A DNA stretch of 64,000 nucleotides, taken from positions 222,261 to 286,260 of the forward strand of contig NZ_BAAARN010000004.1 in NCBI RefSeq assembly GCF_039532215.1, written 5' to 3'. Source of the stretch: Pedococcus aerophilus (lineage in GTDB: Bacteria > Actinomycetota > Actinomycetes > Actinomycetales > Dermatophilaceae). The translations under genes and the position numbers were made by a program. Shown here in pieces: positions 42,397 to 50,659 of this stretch; position 1 is the stretch's first letter; every line of letters begins with the position of its first letter. The notes below the pieces were generated by a model, which saw nothing but the letters and a program-made list of their open reading frames with translations, was not told the origin of the DNA and searched no databases.

Positions 42397-43101
42397 TCAG
42401 CTCGAGGACGGTGGCTCGGCGACGCAGAGCACCCCGCGGTTGCCGTCTGGGTCGGCCACGACGACGAGCGAGGGTGCCTCGCTGTCGTCCACCACGGTGC
42501 CGCCCGCGGCCACGACGGCGGCGAGGCGCTGCTCGGCCACCTCGGCCGGCACGTAGACCTCGACGTGGAAGCGTTGGGGCCGACCATCGTTCTCGTCCGG
42601 GTCGCCGAACCACAGGTTCGGGACCCGCCCGGTCGCGTCGCGGACCTCGTCCCCGGGCGTCCCGCGGCCCTGGGCGGCGGGGTCACCGGTCAGCAGCGCG
42701 GCCCAGACCGGGGCGATGGTCGCCGAACGGCGGGTGTCGAGGCCGAGCTCGAGCACGCTGACCGATGTCGGGTCGGCGGTCAGCCCGTGCTCGGCAGCGA
42801 CCCGGGAGACCTCGCGGGCGAGGTCGACGTCCTGCTGGGTCGGCCACTGGACGACGTGCTCGGTGCCGTCGTCCTCGCGGTAGATCGCGTCGTCGGTGAC
42901 CAGCTTGAGGTCGACGTATCCCGGCCCCAGCCCCACGCTCGGGTGGTGGCCCAGCGCGTCTCCCGCCTCACCCACAGCGGTGACGAACCGGGCGCCGGCC
43001 GCGAAGTCGTCGACGAGGAACCGCGCGTGCAGCCCCTGCGCCAGCTTGCGCCAGTCGGTCAACCCGGCCTGGGCGATCTGTCCCCCCCGCAGCATGTCCA
43101 T
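42397..43101 (-). CDS. Pterin-carbinolamine-dehydratase-like and glyoxalase (VOC) fusion
   Basis: A 234-aa fusion. The N-terminal 100 residues match the pterin-4a-carbinolamine dehydratase fold (DWRKLAQGLHARFLV, FVTAVGEAGDALGHHPSVGLG with the HHP motif, and DVDLAREVSRVAAEHGL). The C-terminal half is a VOC/glyoxalase-like domain (FHVEVYVPAEVAEQRLAAVVAAGG, VVADPDGNRGVLC). The combination is recurrent in actinobacteria; its reaction is unknown. ATG 43101 fits a TATCGT -10 located 6 nt upstream. Confidence 0.82.
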   Translation of the reverse strand: MDMLRGGQIAQAGLTDWRKLAQGLHARFLVDDFAAGARFVTAVGEAGDALGHHPSVGLGPGYVDLKLVTDDAIYREDDGTEHVVQWPTQQDVDLAREVSRVAAEHGLTADPTSVSVLELGLDTRRSATIAPVWAALLTGDPAAQGRGTPGDEVRDATGRVPNLWFGDPDENDGRPQRFHVEVYVPAEVAEQRLAAVVAAGGTVVDDSEAPSLVVVADPDGNRGVLCVAEPPSSS

Positions 43102-43113
43102 TCCCGGACGATA
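43102..43113 (-). promoter_or_regulatory. Leaderless-type -10 (TATCGT) for the PCD-VOC gene
   Basis: Minus-strand TATCGT (43113-43108) ends 6 nt before ATG 43101 and supports it over ATG two codons later. Confidence 0.5.
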
Positions 43114-43156
43114 GCCGCGATCTGCCCTCCCCGGACCGGTTGCGCGTCAGCAGCTG

Positions 43157-43747
43157 TCAGACCGGGACGGTGGACTCCTCCACGGTGCCGAGGTCGAGCG
43201 GCGGCGTCGTGCCACCAGCGGAGACGTCCTCACGGGCGGCCTCGGCGGTGTCCTCGGTGGTGGGCCCGGCGATGTCCTCGGCGAGGGACCAAAGCGTGAG
43301 TACGGCGCGTGGCCAGATCTCCTCGTCCGTCGCCGCGAGCTCGTCCCGCGTCCACCAGCGGTGCGCGGTCATGGTGAGCAGCTCCTGGTCGGTGTGCCCG
43401 ACGGTGCTCACCTCGAACGCCGGCACCCTGACGTACCAGAACGCCTCGTCCTGGGTCGTGACGACGTCGCTGTACCCGTGCACGACGACACGGGTCGCCA
43501 ACGGGCCGACGAGGTCCTGCGGTGAGACCTCGATCCCGGTCTCCTCGAAGACCTCGCGCACCGCGGCGTCGACGTCGGACTCGCCTGGCTCGACCCCGCC
43601 ACCCGGCGTGATCCACCAGTGGGGGACCGGCTCCATACCGGGGTCGCTGTCGCGGAAGAGCAGCAGGCGGTCACGGTCGTCGACGAGCAGCACGCGCATC
43701 GCGCGCCGCCGACCCCGCGGGCGGACGTCGTCGGTGCGGCGCGTCAT
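43157..43747 (-). CDS. Nudix hydrolase
   Basis: A 196-aa protein. The Nudix box GGGVEPGESDVDAAVREVFEETGI fits Gx5Ex7REUxEExGU (residues about 48-70). It hydrolyses a nucleoside diphosphate-linked substrate; HRWWTRDELAATDE resembles MutT/ADP-ribose pyrophosphatase relatives. Its ATG overlaps the stop of the upstream tyrosine phosphatase gene by 4 nt (43744-43747), so the two are co-translated. The last 30 residues are Glu/Thr-rich and probably disordered. Confidence 0.88.
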   Translation of the reverse strand: MTRRTDDVRPRGRRRAMRVLLVDDRDRLLLFRDSDPGMEPVPHWWITPGGGVEPGESDVDAAVREVFEETGIEVSPQDLVGPLATRVVVHGYSDVVTTQDEAFWYVRVPAFEVSTVGHTDQELLTMTAHRWWTRDELAATDEEIWPRAVLTLWSLAEDIAGPTTEDTAEAAREDVSAGGTTPPLDLGTVEESTVPV

Positions 43748-44541
43748 GCGCGCAGGCGGCCGCGGAGCTCCCCGACCTGGTAGCTGCTCCAGCCCTGGTC
43801 CTGCAACCAGCCGCTCGCACCGCCGTGCCGTTCGGCCAGGACCGTGAGGATCCGGGTCATCGTCTCCGGCCTGGGGCGGTGGTGGTCCATCGGCTGGCCC
43901 TTGAGGACCTCGCCGTACGCCGGACGCGCCGTCAGCCGCCCCACGATCTTCTCGATGCGCTCACCCGTCGCGACGTAGTCGGCAACGACGTCCTCGTCGG
44001 ACACCCCGGCGACCGAGAGCGCGAGGCCCACGACGGTGCCGGTGCGGTCCTTGCCCGCGGCGCAGTGCACGATCGTCGCGCCGGGCGACTGCGCGATGAC
44101 CTCGAGCGCGCCGAGGACCGAGTCCGGCCGGTCCGCGAGGTAGCCGAGGTAGTGGCTGGCCCAGTAGTCGTCGTCGAGCCGTGGGCGGGCGTCGGCAGCC
44201 TTCTGGTTCTTCTTCGACCACGGGACGACGAGGGCGTCCTCGGCGGTGATCTCGCGCTCGTCGTCGCGGAAGAGCGAGTAGCGGTGGTGGGTGGCGAGGC
44301 CACGCGCCTGCAACGGCGCCGGTCCCTCGATGTGGACCTCGACGTTGCTGCGCAGGTCGACGATGTCGCTGACGCCCACGACCTCGACGAGGTGGTCGAT
44401 GTCGGCGTCGCTGAGGTCCTGGAGGTTGTCCGAACGCAGCAGTCGGCCGGTGGCGACGGTGCCCCCGTCCGTGGTGGGCAGGCCGCCCACGTCACGCATG
44501 TTGACGACGCCGTCGAGGTCGATCCAGCGGGAGGTGCTCAC
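43744..44541 (-). CDS. Tyrosine/inositol phosphatase, Ptp3/LipA type
   Basis: A 265-aa enzyme of the atypical dual-specificity phosphatase family. NMRDVGGL and RSDNLQDLSDADI at the start, DLRSNVEV, and the P-loop HCAAGKDRTG (CX5R with Cys and Arg) define it. It dephosphorylates phosphotyrosine proteins or phosphoinositides; a Lys at KD in the P-loop is a feature of triple-specificity members. GTG 44541 is reached by TAGGGT 6 nt upstream, whose TAG is also the stop of the preceding gene. Confidence 0.88.
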   Translation of the reverse strand: MSTSRWIDLDGVVNMRDVGGLPTTDGGTVATGRLLRSDNLQDLSDADIDHLVEVVGVSDIVDLRSNVEVHIEGPAPLQARGLATHHRYSLFRDDEREITAEDALVVPWSKKNQKAADARPRLDDDYWASHYLGYLADRPDSVLGALEVIAQSPGATIVHCAAGKDRTGTVVGLALSVAGVSDEDVVADYVATGERIEKIVGRLTARPAYGEVLKGQPMDHHRPRPETMTRILTVLAERHGGASGWLQDQGWSSYQVGELRGRLRA

Positions 44542-44553
44542 CCTTGGACCCTA
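44542..44553 (-). promoter_or_regulatory. Leaderless-type -10 (TAGGGT) built on the upstream stop codon
   Basis: Minus-strand TAGGGT (44553-44548) ends 6 nt before GTG 44541. Its first three bases are the TAG stop of the upstream cyclodeaminase-like gene. Confidence 0.5.
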
Positions 44554-45491
44554 CGCGGAGCCGGTGTCCAGCAGGTGTCCGGCACCCTGCCCCTCGGCGG
44601 CGTCCACGACGGCGGCTGCGACGACGAGGTCGCTCAGGCCGTTGCCGAGGTTCTGGCAGACGACGCGCCCCCGGGGTCGAGGGGCGTCGAGCAGGTCGCC
44701 GGTCCACGCCGAGGCGGCCGGGTAGTCGCCCCACGCCGGACCGGTCCGGACCGCCTCGAACTGCGGGACGTGGTCGGCGACGAGCACCGCCGTGCGCGCC
44801 AGGTCGGGTCCCACCGAGCTCGCGTAGTCCAGCGGCAGCACGAGCGCCTCGGGGTCCAGCCAGGACGGGTCGAGCCAGGTGTCCGTGAGCCCGATGGACA
44901 GACCGGTGACGACGACCGGCCGTCCCTCGACCGCCTCACGCACGTCCCCCGTCACCTCCAACCGCACCGCCGGGACGTGCTCGGCGGCCCAGGCGGTGAG
45001 GTCGTCCCGCGCCTGCGGCCGGCGTAGACCGTCACGTCGTGGTGCCCCAGCGCGTCAAGGACGCGCAGGTGCGAGCGGGCCTGCACCCCGGCCCCGGTGA
45101 AGGCCACGGGTGCGCCGGGGGAGGCGAGGGCCGCGACGCAGGCGCCCGAGACCGCCGCGGTCCGTGCGGCCGTGAGGGCACCCGCCGACATGACTGCTCG
45201 CGGCACGCCGGTGTCACCGTCGTTGACCACCATGAGCCCGCTGGCCGTCGGCAGCCCGCGCCCCGGGTTCTCGGGAAAGATGCTGATCCACTTGCAGCCC
45301 AACAGGTTTCGCGCTGGGTATGCTGTCGGCATCGCGTTCGCGAACGCTCCTCCGGGCGCGTGGACGGCTGGCTTCGCCGGCACCTCGGCCTCGCCCCGGG
45401 CCAGGGCGACGAGCGCGTCGTGAACGAGCCGGACCGCGTCGGCGGGAGGGGGCAGGAGGGCCTCGACGTCGGCGTCGGTGAGGTGGCGCAT
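44551..45491 (-). pseudogene. Ornithine cyclodeaminase/mu-crystallin-like gene with a frameshift
   Basis: Two overlapping reading frames together give a protein of about 313 residues. The N-terminal frame from ATG 45491 encodes DAVRLVHDALVALARG, NLLGCKWISIFP, GALTAARTAAVSGAC and VAFTGAGVQARSHL (the Rossmann NAD loop), then breaks after VTVYAGRR. The C-terminal frame resumes with QARDDLTAWAAEHVP and carries GPDLARTAVLVAD to TAG 44551. One base is missing around 45012-45020; a single added C would restore GRQARDD. Either a real pseudogene or a sequencing error. The enzyme family acts on ornithine, alanine or ketimines with NAD(P)H. Confidence 0.85.
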
Positions 45492-45503
45492 CCGACGACG
45501 GTA
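45492..45503 (-). promoter_or_regulatory. Leaderless-type -10 (TACCGT) for the cyclodeaminase-like gene
   Basis: Minus-strand TACCGT (45503-45498) ends 6 nt before ATG 45491. Confidence 0.45.
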
Positions 45504-45539
45504 GCCGCAGCCGACGACGGCGGTCGGCGCGGCTGCTGA

Positions 45540-45551
45540 GAGGATGACCGC
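45540..45551 (+). promoter_or_regulatory. Possible leaderless -10 (GAGGAT) for hemW
   Basis: GAGGAT at 45540-45545 ends 6 nt before ATG 45552. It keeps only A2 and T6 of the consensus. Confidence 0.3.
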
Positions 45552-46784
45552 ATGCCCAGCGCCCTTCCCGACGGAGATCCCGCACCCGCCGACGGCGCCC
45601 TGCCCGAGTCCGCTCTGGCGACCCTGCCGATCCGGCCGTTCGGGATCTACCTGCACGTGCCGTTCTGCTCCGTGCGTTGTGGCTACTGCGACTTCAACAC
45701 CTACACGCTCACCGAGCTCGGCAACGACGGCGCGAGCGTCGCGACGTTCGCCGGTGCCGCGGTGCGCGAGCTCGACCTCGCTGCTGCCGTCCTCGGCGAC
45801 CGGGCACCGCAGGTGCAGACCGTGTTCATCGGGGGAGGCACCCCCACCATGCTGGCCGCGGCTGACCTCGCGGCGATGCTCGGCGGCATACGGGAGCGGT
45901 TCGGGCTGGCCGACGACGCCGAGGTGACCACCGAGGCGAACCCGGACTCGGTGACCCCCGAGGGGCTGCGCCGGCTCGCGGACGCAGGGTTCACCCGGGT
46001 CTCCTTGGGGATGCAGTCCGCCGTCCCGCACGTGCTGCGGACCCTCGAACGCACCCACGACCCGGCCAACGTCTCGCGCGCGGTCGACGCCGCGCGTGCC
46101 GCGGGGCTCCAGGTCAGCCTGGACCTGATCTACGGCACGCCGGGGGAGAGCCTCGACGACTGGCGCACGAGCCTGCGGACGGCGACCGACCTCGGGCCCG
46201 ACCACGTCTCGGCGTACGCCCTCGTCGTCGAGGACGGCACCAAGCTCGCGGCCCAGGTCCGTCGCGGGCAGGTGCCGGCGCCCGAGGACGACGACGAGGC
46301 GGCCAAGTACGAGATCGCCGACGAGCACCTCACCGCGGCCGGCTTCGGTTGGTACGAGGTGAGCAACTGGGCCACCCGCGAGGACGCCCGCTGCCGCCAC
46401 AACGAGGGCTACTGGGCCGACGGCAACTGGTGGGGGATCGGCCCCGGCGCGCACAGCCACGTCGGTGGCGTCCGGTGGTGGAACGTCAAGCACCCCAATG
46501 CGTATGCCGCCCGCGTCGCCTCACCGGGGACGAGCCCGGCGCACGGCCGCGAGACGCTCACCGACGAGCAGCGGTACGACGAGCGGGTGCTGCTCGGGGT
46601 GCGCCTGGTCGAGGGGCTACCGCTCGACGACCTGCAGCCGGAAGGGCGCACCGCCGTCGCCGGGCTGATCGCCGACGAGCTCGTGGACGCGACAGCGGCC
46701 CTGCGCCGTCAGCGGGTGGTGCTGACGAGGCGGGGCCGCCTGTTGGCCGACACCGTGGTGCGGCGGTTGCTCGGACTGCGTTAG
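45552..46784 (+). CDS. hemW: HemW-type radical-SAM haem chaperone
   Basis: A 410-aa radical-SAM protein. GIYLHVPFCSVRCGYCDFNTY carries CxxxCxxC, FIGGGTPTML binds SAM, and the C-terminal domain has WYEVSNWA. The family resembles coproporphyrinogen dehydrogenase HemN but lacks the N-terminal extension, so it is the haem chaperone HemW rather than HemN. lepA-hemW-hrcA is the standard order; seven unrelated genes now lie between lepA and hemW. Codon GGC ATA CGG uses rare ATA within a CGGCATAC octamer (45884-45891). Confidence 0.92.
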   Translation: MPSALPDGDPAPADGALPESALATLPIRPFGIYLHVPFCSVRCGYCDFNTYTLTELGNDGASVATFAGAAVRELDLAAAVLGDRAPQVQTVFIGGGTPTMLAAADLAAMLGGIRERFGLADDAEVTTEANPDSVTPEGLRRLADAGFTRVSLGMQSAVPHVLRTLERTHDPANVSRAVDAARAAGLQVSLDLIYGTPGESLDDWRTSLRTATDLGPDHVSAYALVVEDGTKLAAQVRRGQVPAPEDDDEAAKYEIADEHLTAAGFGWYEVSNWATREDARCRHNEGYWADGNWWGIGPGAHSHVGGVRWWNVKHPNAYAARVASPGTSPAHGRETLTDEQRYDERVLLGVRLVEGLPLDDLQPEGRTAVAGLIADELVDATAALRRQRVVLTRRGRLLADTVVRRLLGLR

Positions 46785-46791
46785 CCCACGG

Positions 46792-47214
46792 TCACTTCAC
46801 GAAGCTGGGCGTGAAGGGCGGGGAGTACCAGTCGCCCTTGTTCGCGGCGACGGCCGCGATGATGTGGATGACGAAGGCGAACAGCAGCGCCAGCCCGTAG
46901 GTGAAGAAGCCCACGAGCACGATCATCAGCGGGAACGAGATGAGCAGCACGATGCCCGTGATGATCTGGATGTTCAGCGAGTTGGCGGCGTGCTGGCGCA
47001 CGAACGGGCCGCGGTCCTTGTACATCAGGTAGATGACCAGCGAGCCGACGAAGCCCAGGGTGCCGGCGCTCAGGACCATCGCGACGAGCGGGACCACGTG
47101 GGACAACGTCGCCCAGTTCCTCTCCTGCTCCGGCGTCATCGGGGCGGCGGGCGCGCCGTAGGCCGGTGAGGTGGGCTGGTCGGTGGGGGGCTGGTACTGG
47201 GGCTGCTCGGTCAT
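46792..47214 (-). CDS. DUF4870 membrane protein
   Basis: A 140-aa protein: a Pro/Gln-rich cytosolic N terminus, then NWATLSHVVPLVAMV, LGFVGSLVIYLMYKD and two more helices (IVLLISFPLMIVLVGFF, LLFAFVIHIIAAVAAN), typical of DUF4870 (Tic20-like helix bundle). The function is unknown. ATG 47214 has a strong ribosome-binding site (GGAGGA), so this gene uses a normal leader. It is convergent with hemW, 7 nt apart. Confidence 0.88.
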   Translation of the reverse strand: MTEQPQYQPPTDQPTSPAYGAPAAPMTPEQERNWATLSHVVPLVAMVLSAGTLGFVGSLVIYLMYKDRGPFVRQHAANSLNIQIITGIVLLISFPLMIVLVGFFTYGLALLFAFVIHIIAAVAANKGDWYSPPFTPSFVK

Positions 47215-47327
47215 GGTGCTCCTCCGTGGTGGTGTGCCACCAGTCAAACGCATGGTCGGCCGCGCGGACAGGACTTTCGGGGTCTGGCGAGGGGCGGGTC
47301 AGGGGCAGGTCAGGGACGACCCCGACG

Positions 47328-48203
47328 TCAGTGCCCCGGCTCGGTCACGAAGTCGATGAGCTCCTCGACGCTGGCGAGCAGCGTCGGCTCGAGGTCGGCG
47401 TAGGACCGCACCGTCCCGAGGATCTGCTTCCAGGCGCGGGCGATGTCGGCCTGGCTGTCGGCCTGCCACCCGAGGTGGTGGCAGATGCCGTGCTTCCACG
47501 ACTGCCCGCGCGGGATCACCGGCCACTGCCGCAGGCCGAGCCGCTCGGGGCGGACCGACTGCCAGACGTCGACGTACGGGTGGCCGAGGATCTTGACGTG
47601 CGCGGCATACGGGCCCTTGCGGCAGGCCTGCACGACCTTGTCCTCCTTGGTGCCGGGGAGCAGGTGGTCGACGAGGACCCCCATCCGCTGTCCCGGACCG
47701 GGACGGAAGTCGCGGATGGCGCCGGCGAGGTCGTCGACTCCGTCGAGCATCTCCACGACGACTCCTTCGATGCGCAGGTCGTCGCCCCACACCTTCTCGA
47801 CGAGCTCTGCGTCGTGCCGCCCCTCCACGAAGATGCGCGAACCACTGGCCACCCGGGCCTTGGCACCCTCGACGGCGCGCGATCCGGACGCGGTCCGTGA
47901 GGTCGCGGCCCTGGCCTCGGCGAGCTGCGCCCGGGCCGCGGCAGTCGGCGGGGTGAGGATCACGGGAGCCCCGTCGAGCAGGAACCCGGGCCCCATAGGG
48001 AAACCCTTGGTGCGCCCGCGCCGGTCCTCGAGGTGCACCACGCGCATGCCGCCGGCCTTCTCGACGCGCACGACGGCGCCGCACCAGCCGGTGTCGACGT
48101 CCTCGACGACCAGACCGGTCTCGGCCTCCACCTCGCGGGAGCGTCCCCGCGGGGGGACCTTCCAGTCGCCGGAGAGGACATCGGAGCCATAGCGGTCGGA
48201 CAC
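47328..48203 (-). CDS. DUF3097 protein
   Basis: A 291-aa conserved actinobacterial protein. It opens DRYGSDVLSGDWKVP, has RIFVEGRHDAELVEKVWGDDLR in the middle, a TOPRIM-like strand with an acidic Glu, then RMGVLVDHLLPGTKED and VKILGHPYVDVWQSVRP. The VEGRHDAELVE and VLVDHL segments suggest a TOPRIM nucleotidyl fold, but no activity is known. GTG 48203 is 6 nt from TACCCT. It is divergent from hrcA. Confidence 0.88.
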   Translation of the reverse strand: MSDRYGSDVLSGDWKVPPRGRSREVEAETGLVVEDVDTGWCGAVVRVEKAGGMRVVHLEDRRGRTKGFPMGPGFLLDGAPVILTPPTAAARAQLAEARAATSRTASGSRAVEGAKARVASGSRIFVEGRHDAELVEKVWGDDLRIEGVVVEMLDGVDDLAGAIRDFRPGPGQRMGVLVDHLLPGTKEDKVVQACRKGPYAAHVKILGHPYVDVWQSVRPERLGLRQWPVIPRGQSWKHGICHHLGWQADSQADIARAWKQILGTVRSYADLEPTLLASVEELIDFVTEPGH

Positions 48204-48215
48204 CGACGCAGGGTA
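48204..48215 (-). promoter_or_regulatory. Leaderless-type -10 (TACCCT) for the DUF3097 gene
   Basis: Minus-strand TACCCT (48215-48210) ends 6 nt before GTG 48203 and overlaps a CGGCATAC octamer (48213-48220), the same arrangement as at dinG. Confidence 0.5.
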
Positions 48216-48280
48216 TGCCGCGTGGTCGCCGCCGTCCGCGAGGACGCGCCGCCGGTGCGGTGCCGCGGTCGGGAACACCG

Positions 48281-48312
48281 TAGACTTGGCACTCGCTGAG
48301 CATGAGTGCCAG
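48281..48312 (+). promoter_or_regulatory. hrcA promoter and CIRCE operator
   Basis: TTGGCACTC (48286-48294), 9 nt, GAGTGCCAG (48304-48312) is a CIRCE element with 8 of 9 paired bases. TAGACT (48281-48286) is the -10 and runs into the CIRCE, so HrcA would cover the start site. It marks autoregulation of the hrcA-dnaJ operon. Confidence 0.9.
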
Positions 48313-48368
48313 CGTGGTCCGGCCCGCTGAGCGCTCACCCAACCAGACCGACCGCAGGGAGGTGTCCG

Positions 48369-49400
48369 ATGAGCGAGGAACGTCGTCTCGCCGTGCTGCG
48401 CGCGATCGTGCAGGACTACGTCGAGACCTCCGAGCCCGTGGGGTCCAAGGCGCTCCTCGAGCGCCACCACCTCGGGGTCTCGGCTGCCACCGTCCGCAAC
48501 GACATGGCTGCGCTCGAGGAGGAGGGGCTGATCGCCGCCCCCCACACGAGCGCGGGACGGGTCCCCACCGACGCGGGCTACCGGTTGTTCGTCGACCGGC
48601 TGAGCTCGGTCAAGCCGATGTCTGCCGCCGAGCGCTCGGCGATCGCGCAGTTCCTCGAGGGCGCCGTCGACCTCGACGACGTCGTCGCGCGCACCGTGCG
48701 GCTGCTGTCCTCGCTGACCCGCCAGGTCGCGGTGATGCAGTACCCGTCGCTGACGCGGTCCTCCGTGCGGCACATCGAGTTCGTCCCGATGGGCGCGACC
48801 CGCCTCATGGTCGTGCTCATCGTCAACACCGGCCGGGTCGAGCAGCGGGTCATCGAGACGACCCACGACCTGTCGACGACCGAGGGCGAGGCCACCCTCG
48901 GCCTGGTCCGCGCCAAGATCAACGCCAGTGCGGTGGGCCAGCGCCTCGTCGACGCCGCCGCGTCGCTCGCGTCGCTGCCCGACGAGTTCGAGCCGGCCGA
49001 CCGCGACCTCGTGCGTGCCGTCGTCCGCTCCCTCGAGGACGCCCTGGTCGAGGAGCGCGAGGAGCGGGTCGTGCTGGCTGGCACCTCCAACCTCGCCCGG
49101 GTCGGCACCGACTTCCCGCTCAGCATCGGACCCGTCCTCGAGGCGCTCGAGCAGCACGTCGTGCTCCTCAAGCTGCTCGGGACCGCCCGCGAGAACAGCG
49201 ACCTCGTCTCGGTCCGCATCGGGCACGAGAACCCGTTCGCGGGGCTCCAGTCCACCTCGGTCGTCGCGACCGAGTACGGCACCGGCTCCGACCTCGTGGC
49301 CGGGCTCGGCGTCCTCGGCCCCACCCGCATGGACTACCCCACGACGATGGCGTCGGTGCGGGCAGTCGCCACGTACGTCTCCCGCATCCTGGCGCAGTGA
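48369..49400 (+). CDS. hrcA: Heat-inducible transcription repressor HrcA
   Basis: A 343-aa HrcA. The winged-helix N terminus ([21 protein letters not shown], then [21 protein letters not shown]) precedes a GAF-like domain ending [14 protein letters not shown] and IGHENPF. It binds CIRCE and is kept active by GroEL. The ATG 48369 is chosen by homology; an ATG 63 nt upstream gives a non-conserved extension. dnaJ follows after 83 nt. Confidence 0.96.
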   Translation: MSEERRLAVLRAIVQDYVETSEPVGSKALLERHHLGVSAATVRNDMAALEEEGLIAAPHTSAGRVPTDAGYRLFVDRLSSVKPMSAAERSAIAQFLEGAVDLDDVVARTVRLLSSLTRQVAVMQYPSLTRSSVRHIEFVPMGATRLMVVLIVNTGRVEQRVIETTHDLSTTEGEATLGLVRAKINASAVGQRLVDAAASLASLPDEFEPADRDLVRAVVRSLEDALVEEREERVVLAGTSNLARVGTDFPLSIGPVLEALEQHVVLLKLLGTARENSDLVSVRIGHENPFAGLQSTSVVATEYGTGSDLVAGLGVLGPTRMDYPTTMASVRAVATYVSRILAQ

Positions 49401-49483
49401 GGGCCCGGCCCGAGGACCTGCTCCGAGGGCCTGCCGCCACCGCACCACGACCACGCACCACGCACCACTGACAAGGACACTCG

Positions 49484-50608
49484 TTGAACGACTACTACCA
49501 GGACCTGGGCGTCTCCAAGGACGCGTCGCCGGAGGACATCAAGCGGGCGTACCGCAAGATGGCGCGCAAGCTGCACCCGGACGTCAACCCCAGCCCCGAG
49601 GCCGAGGAGCAGTTCAAGAAGGTCTCCCAGGCCTACGACGTCCTCTCGGACGCCGACAAGAAGCGCTCCTACGACCAGGGCGCCGACCCGTATGCCGCCG
49701 GTGCGGCCGGGTTCGGCCAGGGCTTCTCCTTCAGCGACATCATGGACGCGTTCTTCGGTGCCGGCGCCGGCCAGGCCCAGCGCGGACCGCGCTCGCGCCA
49801 GCGCCGCGGCCAGGACGCCCTGATCCGGCTCGACCTCGACCTCGCCGACGCCGTGTTCGGTGGTGAGCAGGAGCTCACCGTCGAGACCGCGGTCGTGTGC
49901 TCGACCTGCCACGGTGACGGCGCCCAGCCCGGCACGTCCCGCCGCACCTGCGACGTCTGCGCGGGTCGCGGTGAGATCCAGCAGGTGCAGCGGTCCTTCC
50001 TCGGCCAGGTCATGACGACCCGCCCGTGCATGACCTGCCAGGGCTACGGCGAGGTCCTCGTCAGCCCCTGCTTCGAGTGCTCCGGCGACGGGCGGGTCCG
50101 CACCCGCCGCAACCTGAAGATCAAGGTTCCGGCCGGCGTCGACACCGGCACGCGGATCCAGCTCACCGGCGAGGGTGAGGTCGGCCAGGGCGGCGGTCCC
50201 GCCGGCGACCTCTACGTCGAGGTGGCGGTCCGCCCGCACCAGACGTTCCAGCGCCGCGGCGACGACCTGCACTGCACGGTCGAGCTGCCGATGACCGCCG
50301 GAGCCCTCGGCACCACCCTCAAGCTCGACACCTTCGACGGCGTCAACGAGCTCGAGATCAAGCCGGGCACGCAGTCCGGTGACGTGATGACCGTGCGCGG
50401 CCTCGGCGTCACCCACCTGCGCGGTGGTGGCCGTGGCGACCTCATCGTCCACGCGACGATCCTCACGCCGACCAAGCTCGACGAGCAGCAGGAGGAGCTC
50501 CTGCGCCAGCTCGCCGCGCTGCGTGGCGAGGAGCGCCCCGAGGGCCGTATGACGCCCGCTCACCCGGGTCTGTTCGGCAAGCTCCGCGACGCCTTCAAGG
50601 CCAAGTAG
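49484..50608 (+). CDS. dnaJ: Chaperone DnaJ (DnaJ2-type)
   Basis: A 374-aa type I J-protein: J domain with the HPD tripeptide (LHPDVNPS), a Gly/Phe-rich linker, four CxxCxGxG zinc motifs ([32 protein letters not shown]), and two C-terminal beta barrels. It delivers unfolded clients to DnaK. The start codon is TTG 49484. Its coupling to hrcA rather than dnaK is the usual location of DnaJ2 in actinobacteria; a second dnaJ near dnaK-grpE is expected elsewhere. Confidence 0.96.
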   Translation: MNDYYQDLGVSKDASPEDIKRAYRKMARKLHPDVNPSPEAEEQFKKVSQAYDVLSDADKKRSYDQGADPYAAGAAGFGQGFSFSDIMDAFFGAGAGQAQRGPRSRQRRGQDALIRLDLDLADAVFGGEQELTVETAVVCSTCHGDGAQPGTSRRTCDVCAGRGEIQQVQRSFLGQVMTTRPCMTCQGYGEVLVSPCFECSGDGRVRTRRNLKIKVPAGVDTGTRIQLTGEGEVGQGGGPAGDLYVEVAVRPHQTFQRRGDDLHCTVELPMTAGALGTTLKLDTFDGVNELEIKPGTQSGDVMTVRGLGVTHLRGGGRGDLIVHATILTPTKLDEQQEELLRQLAALRGEERPEGRMTPAHPGLFGKLRDAFKAK

Positions 50609-50647
50609 GAGCTCGAGCCCGCGGCTCCCGCCCCCGGTCCCGATCTC

Positions 50648-50659
50648 TAGGCTGCCCGC
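50648..50659 (+). promoter_or_regulatory. Leaderless-type -10 (TAGGCT) for rsmE
   Basis: TAGGCT at 50648-50653 ends 6 nt before ATG 50660, so rsmE can be made independently of the heat-shock operon. Confidence 0.5.

Noticed and set aside
45012-45030. Programmed frameshifting in the cyclodeaminase-like gene
   Set aside because: There is no slippery heptamer or downstream pseudoknot, and the family is normally encoded in a single frame.
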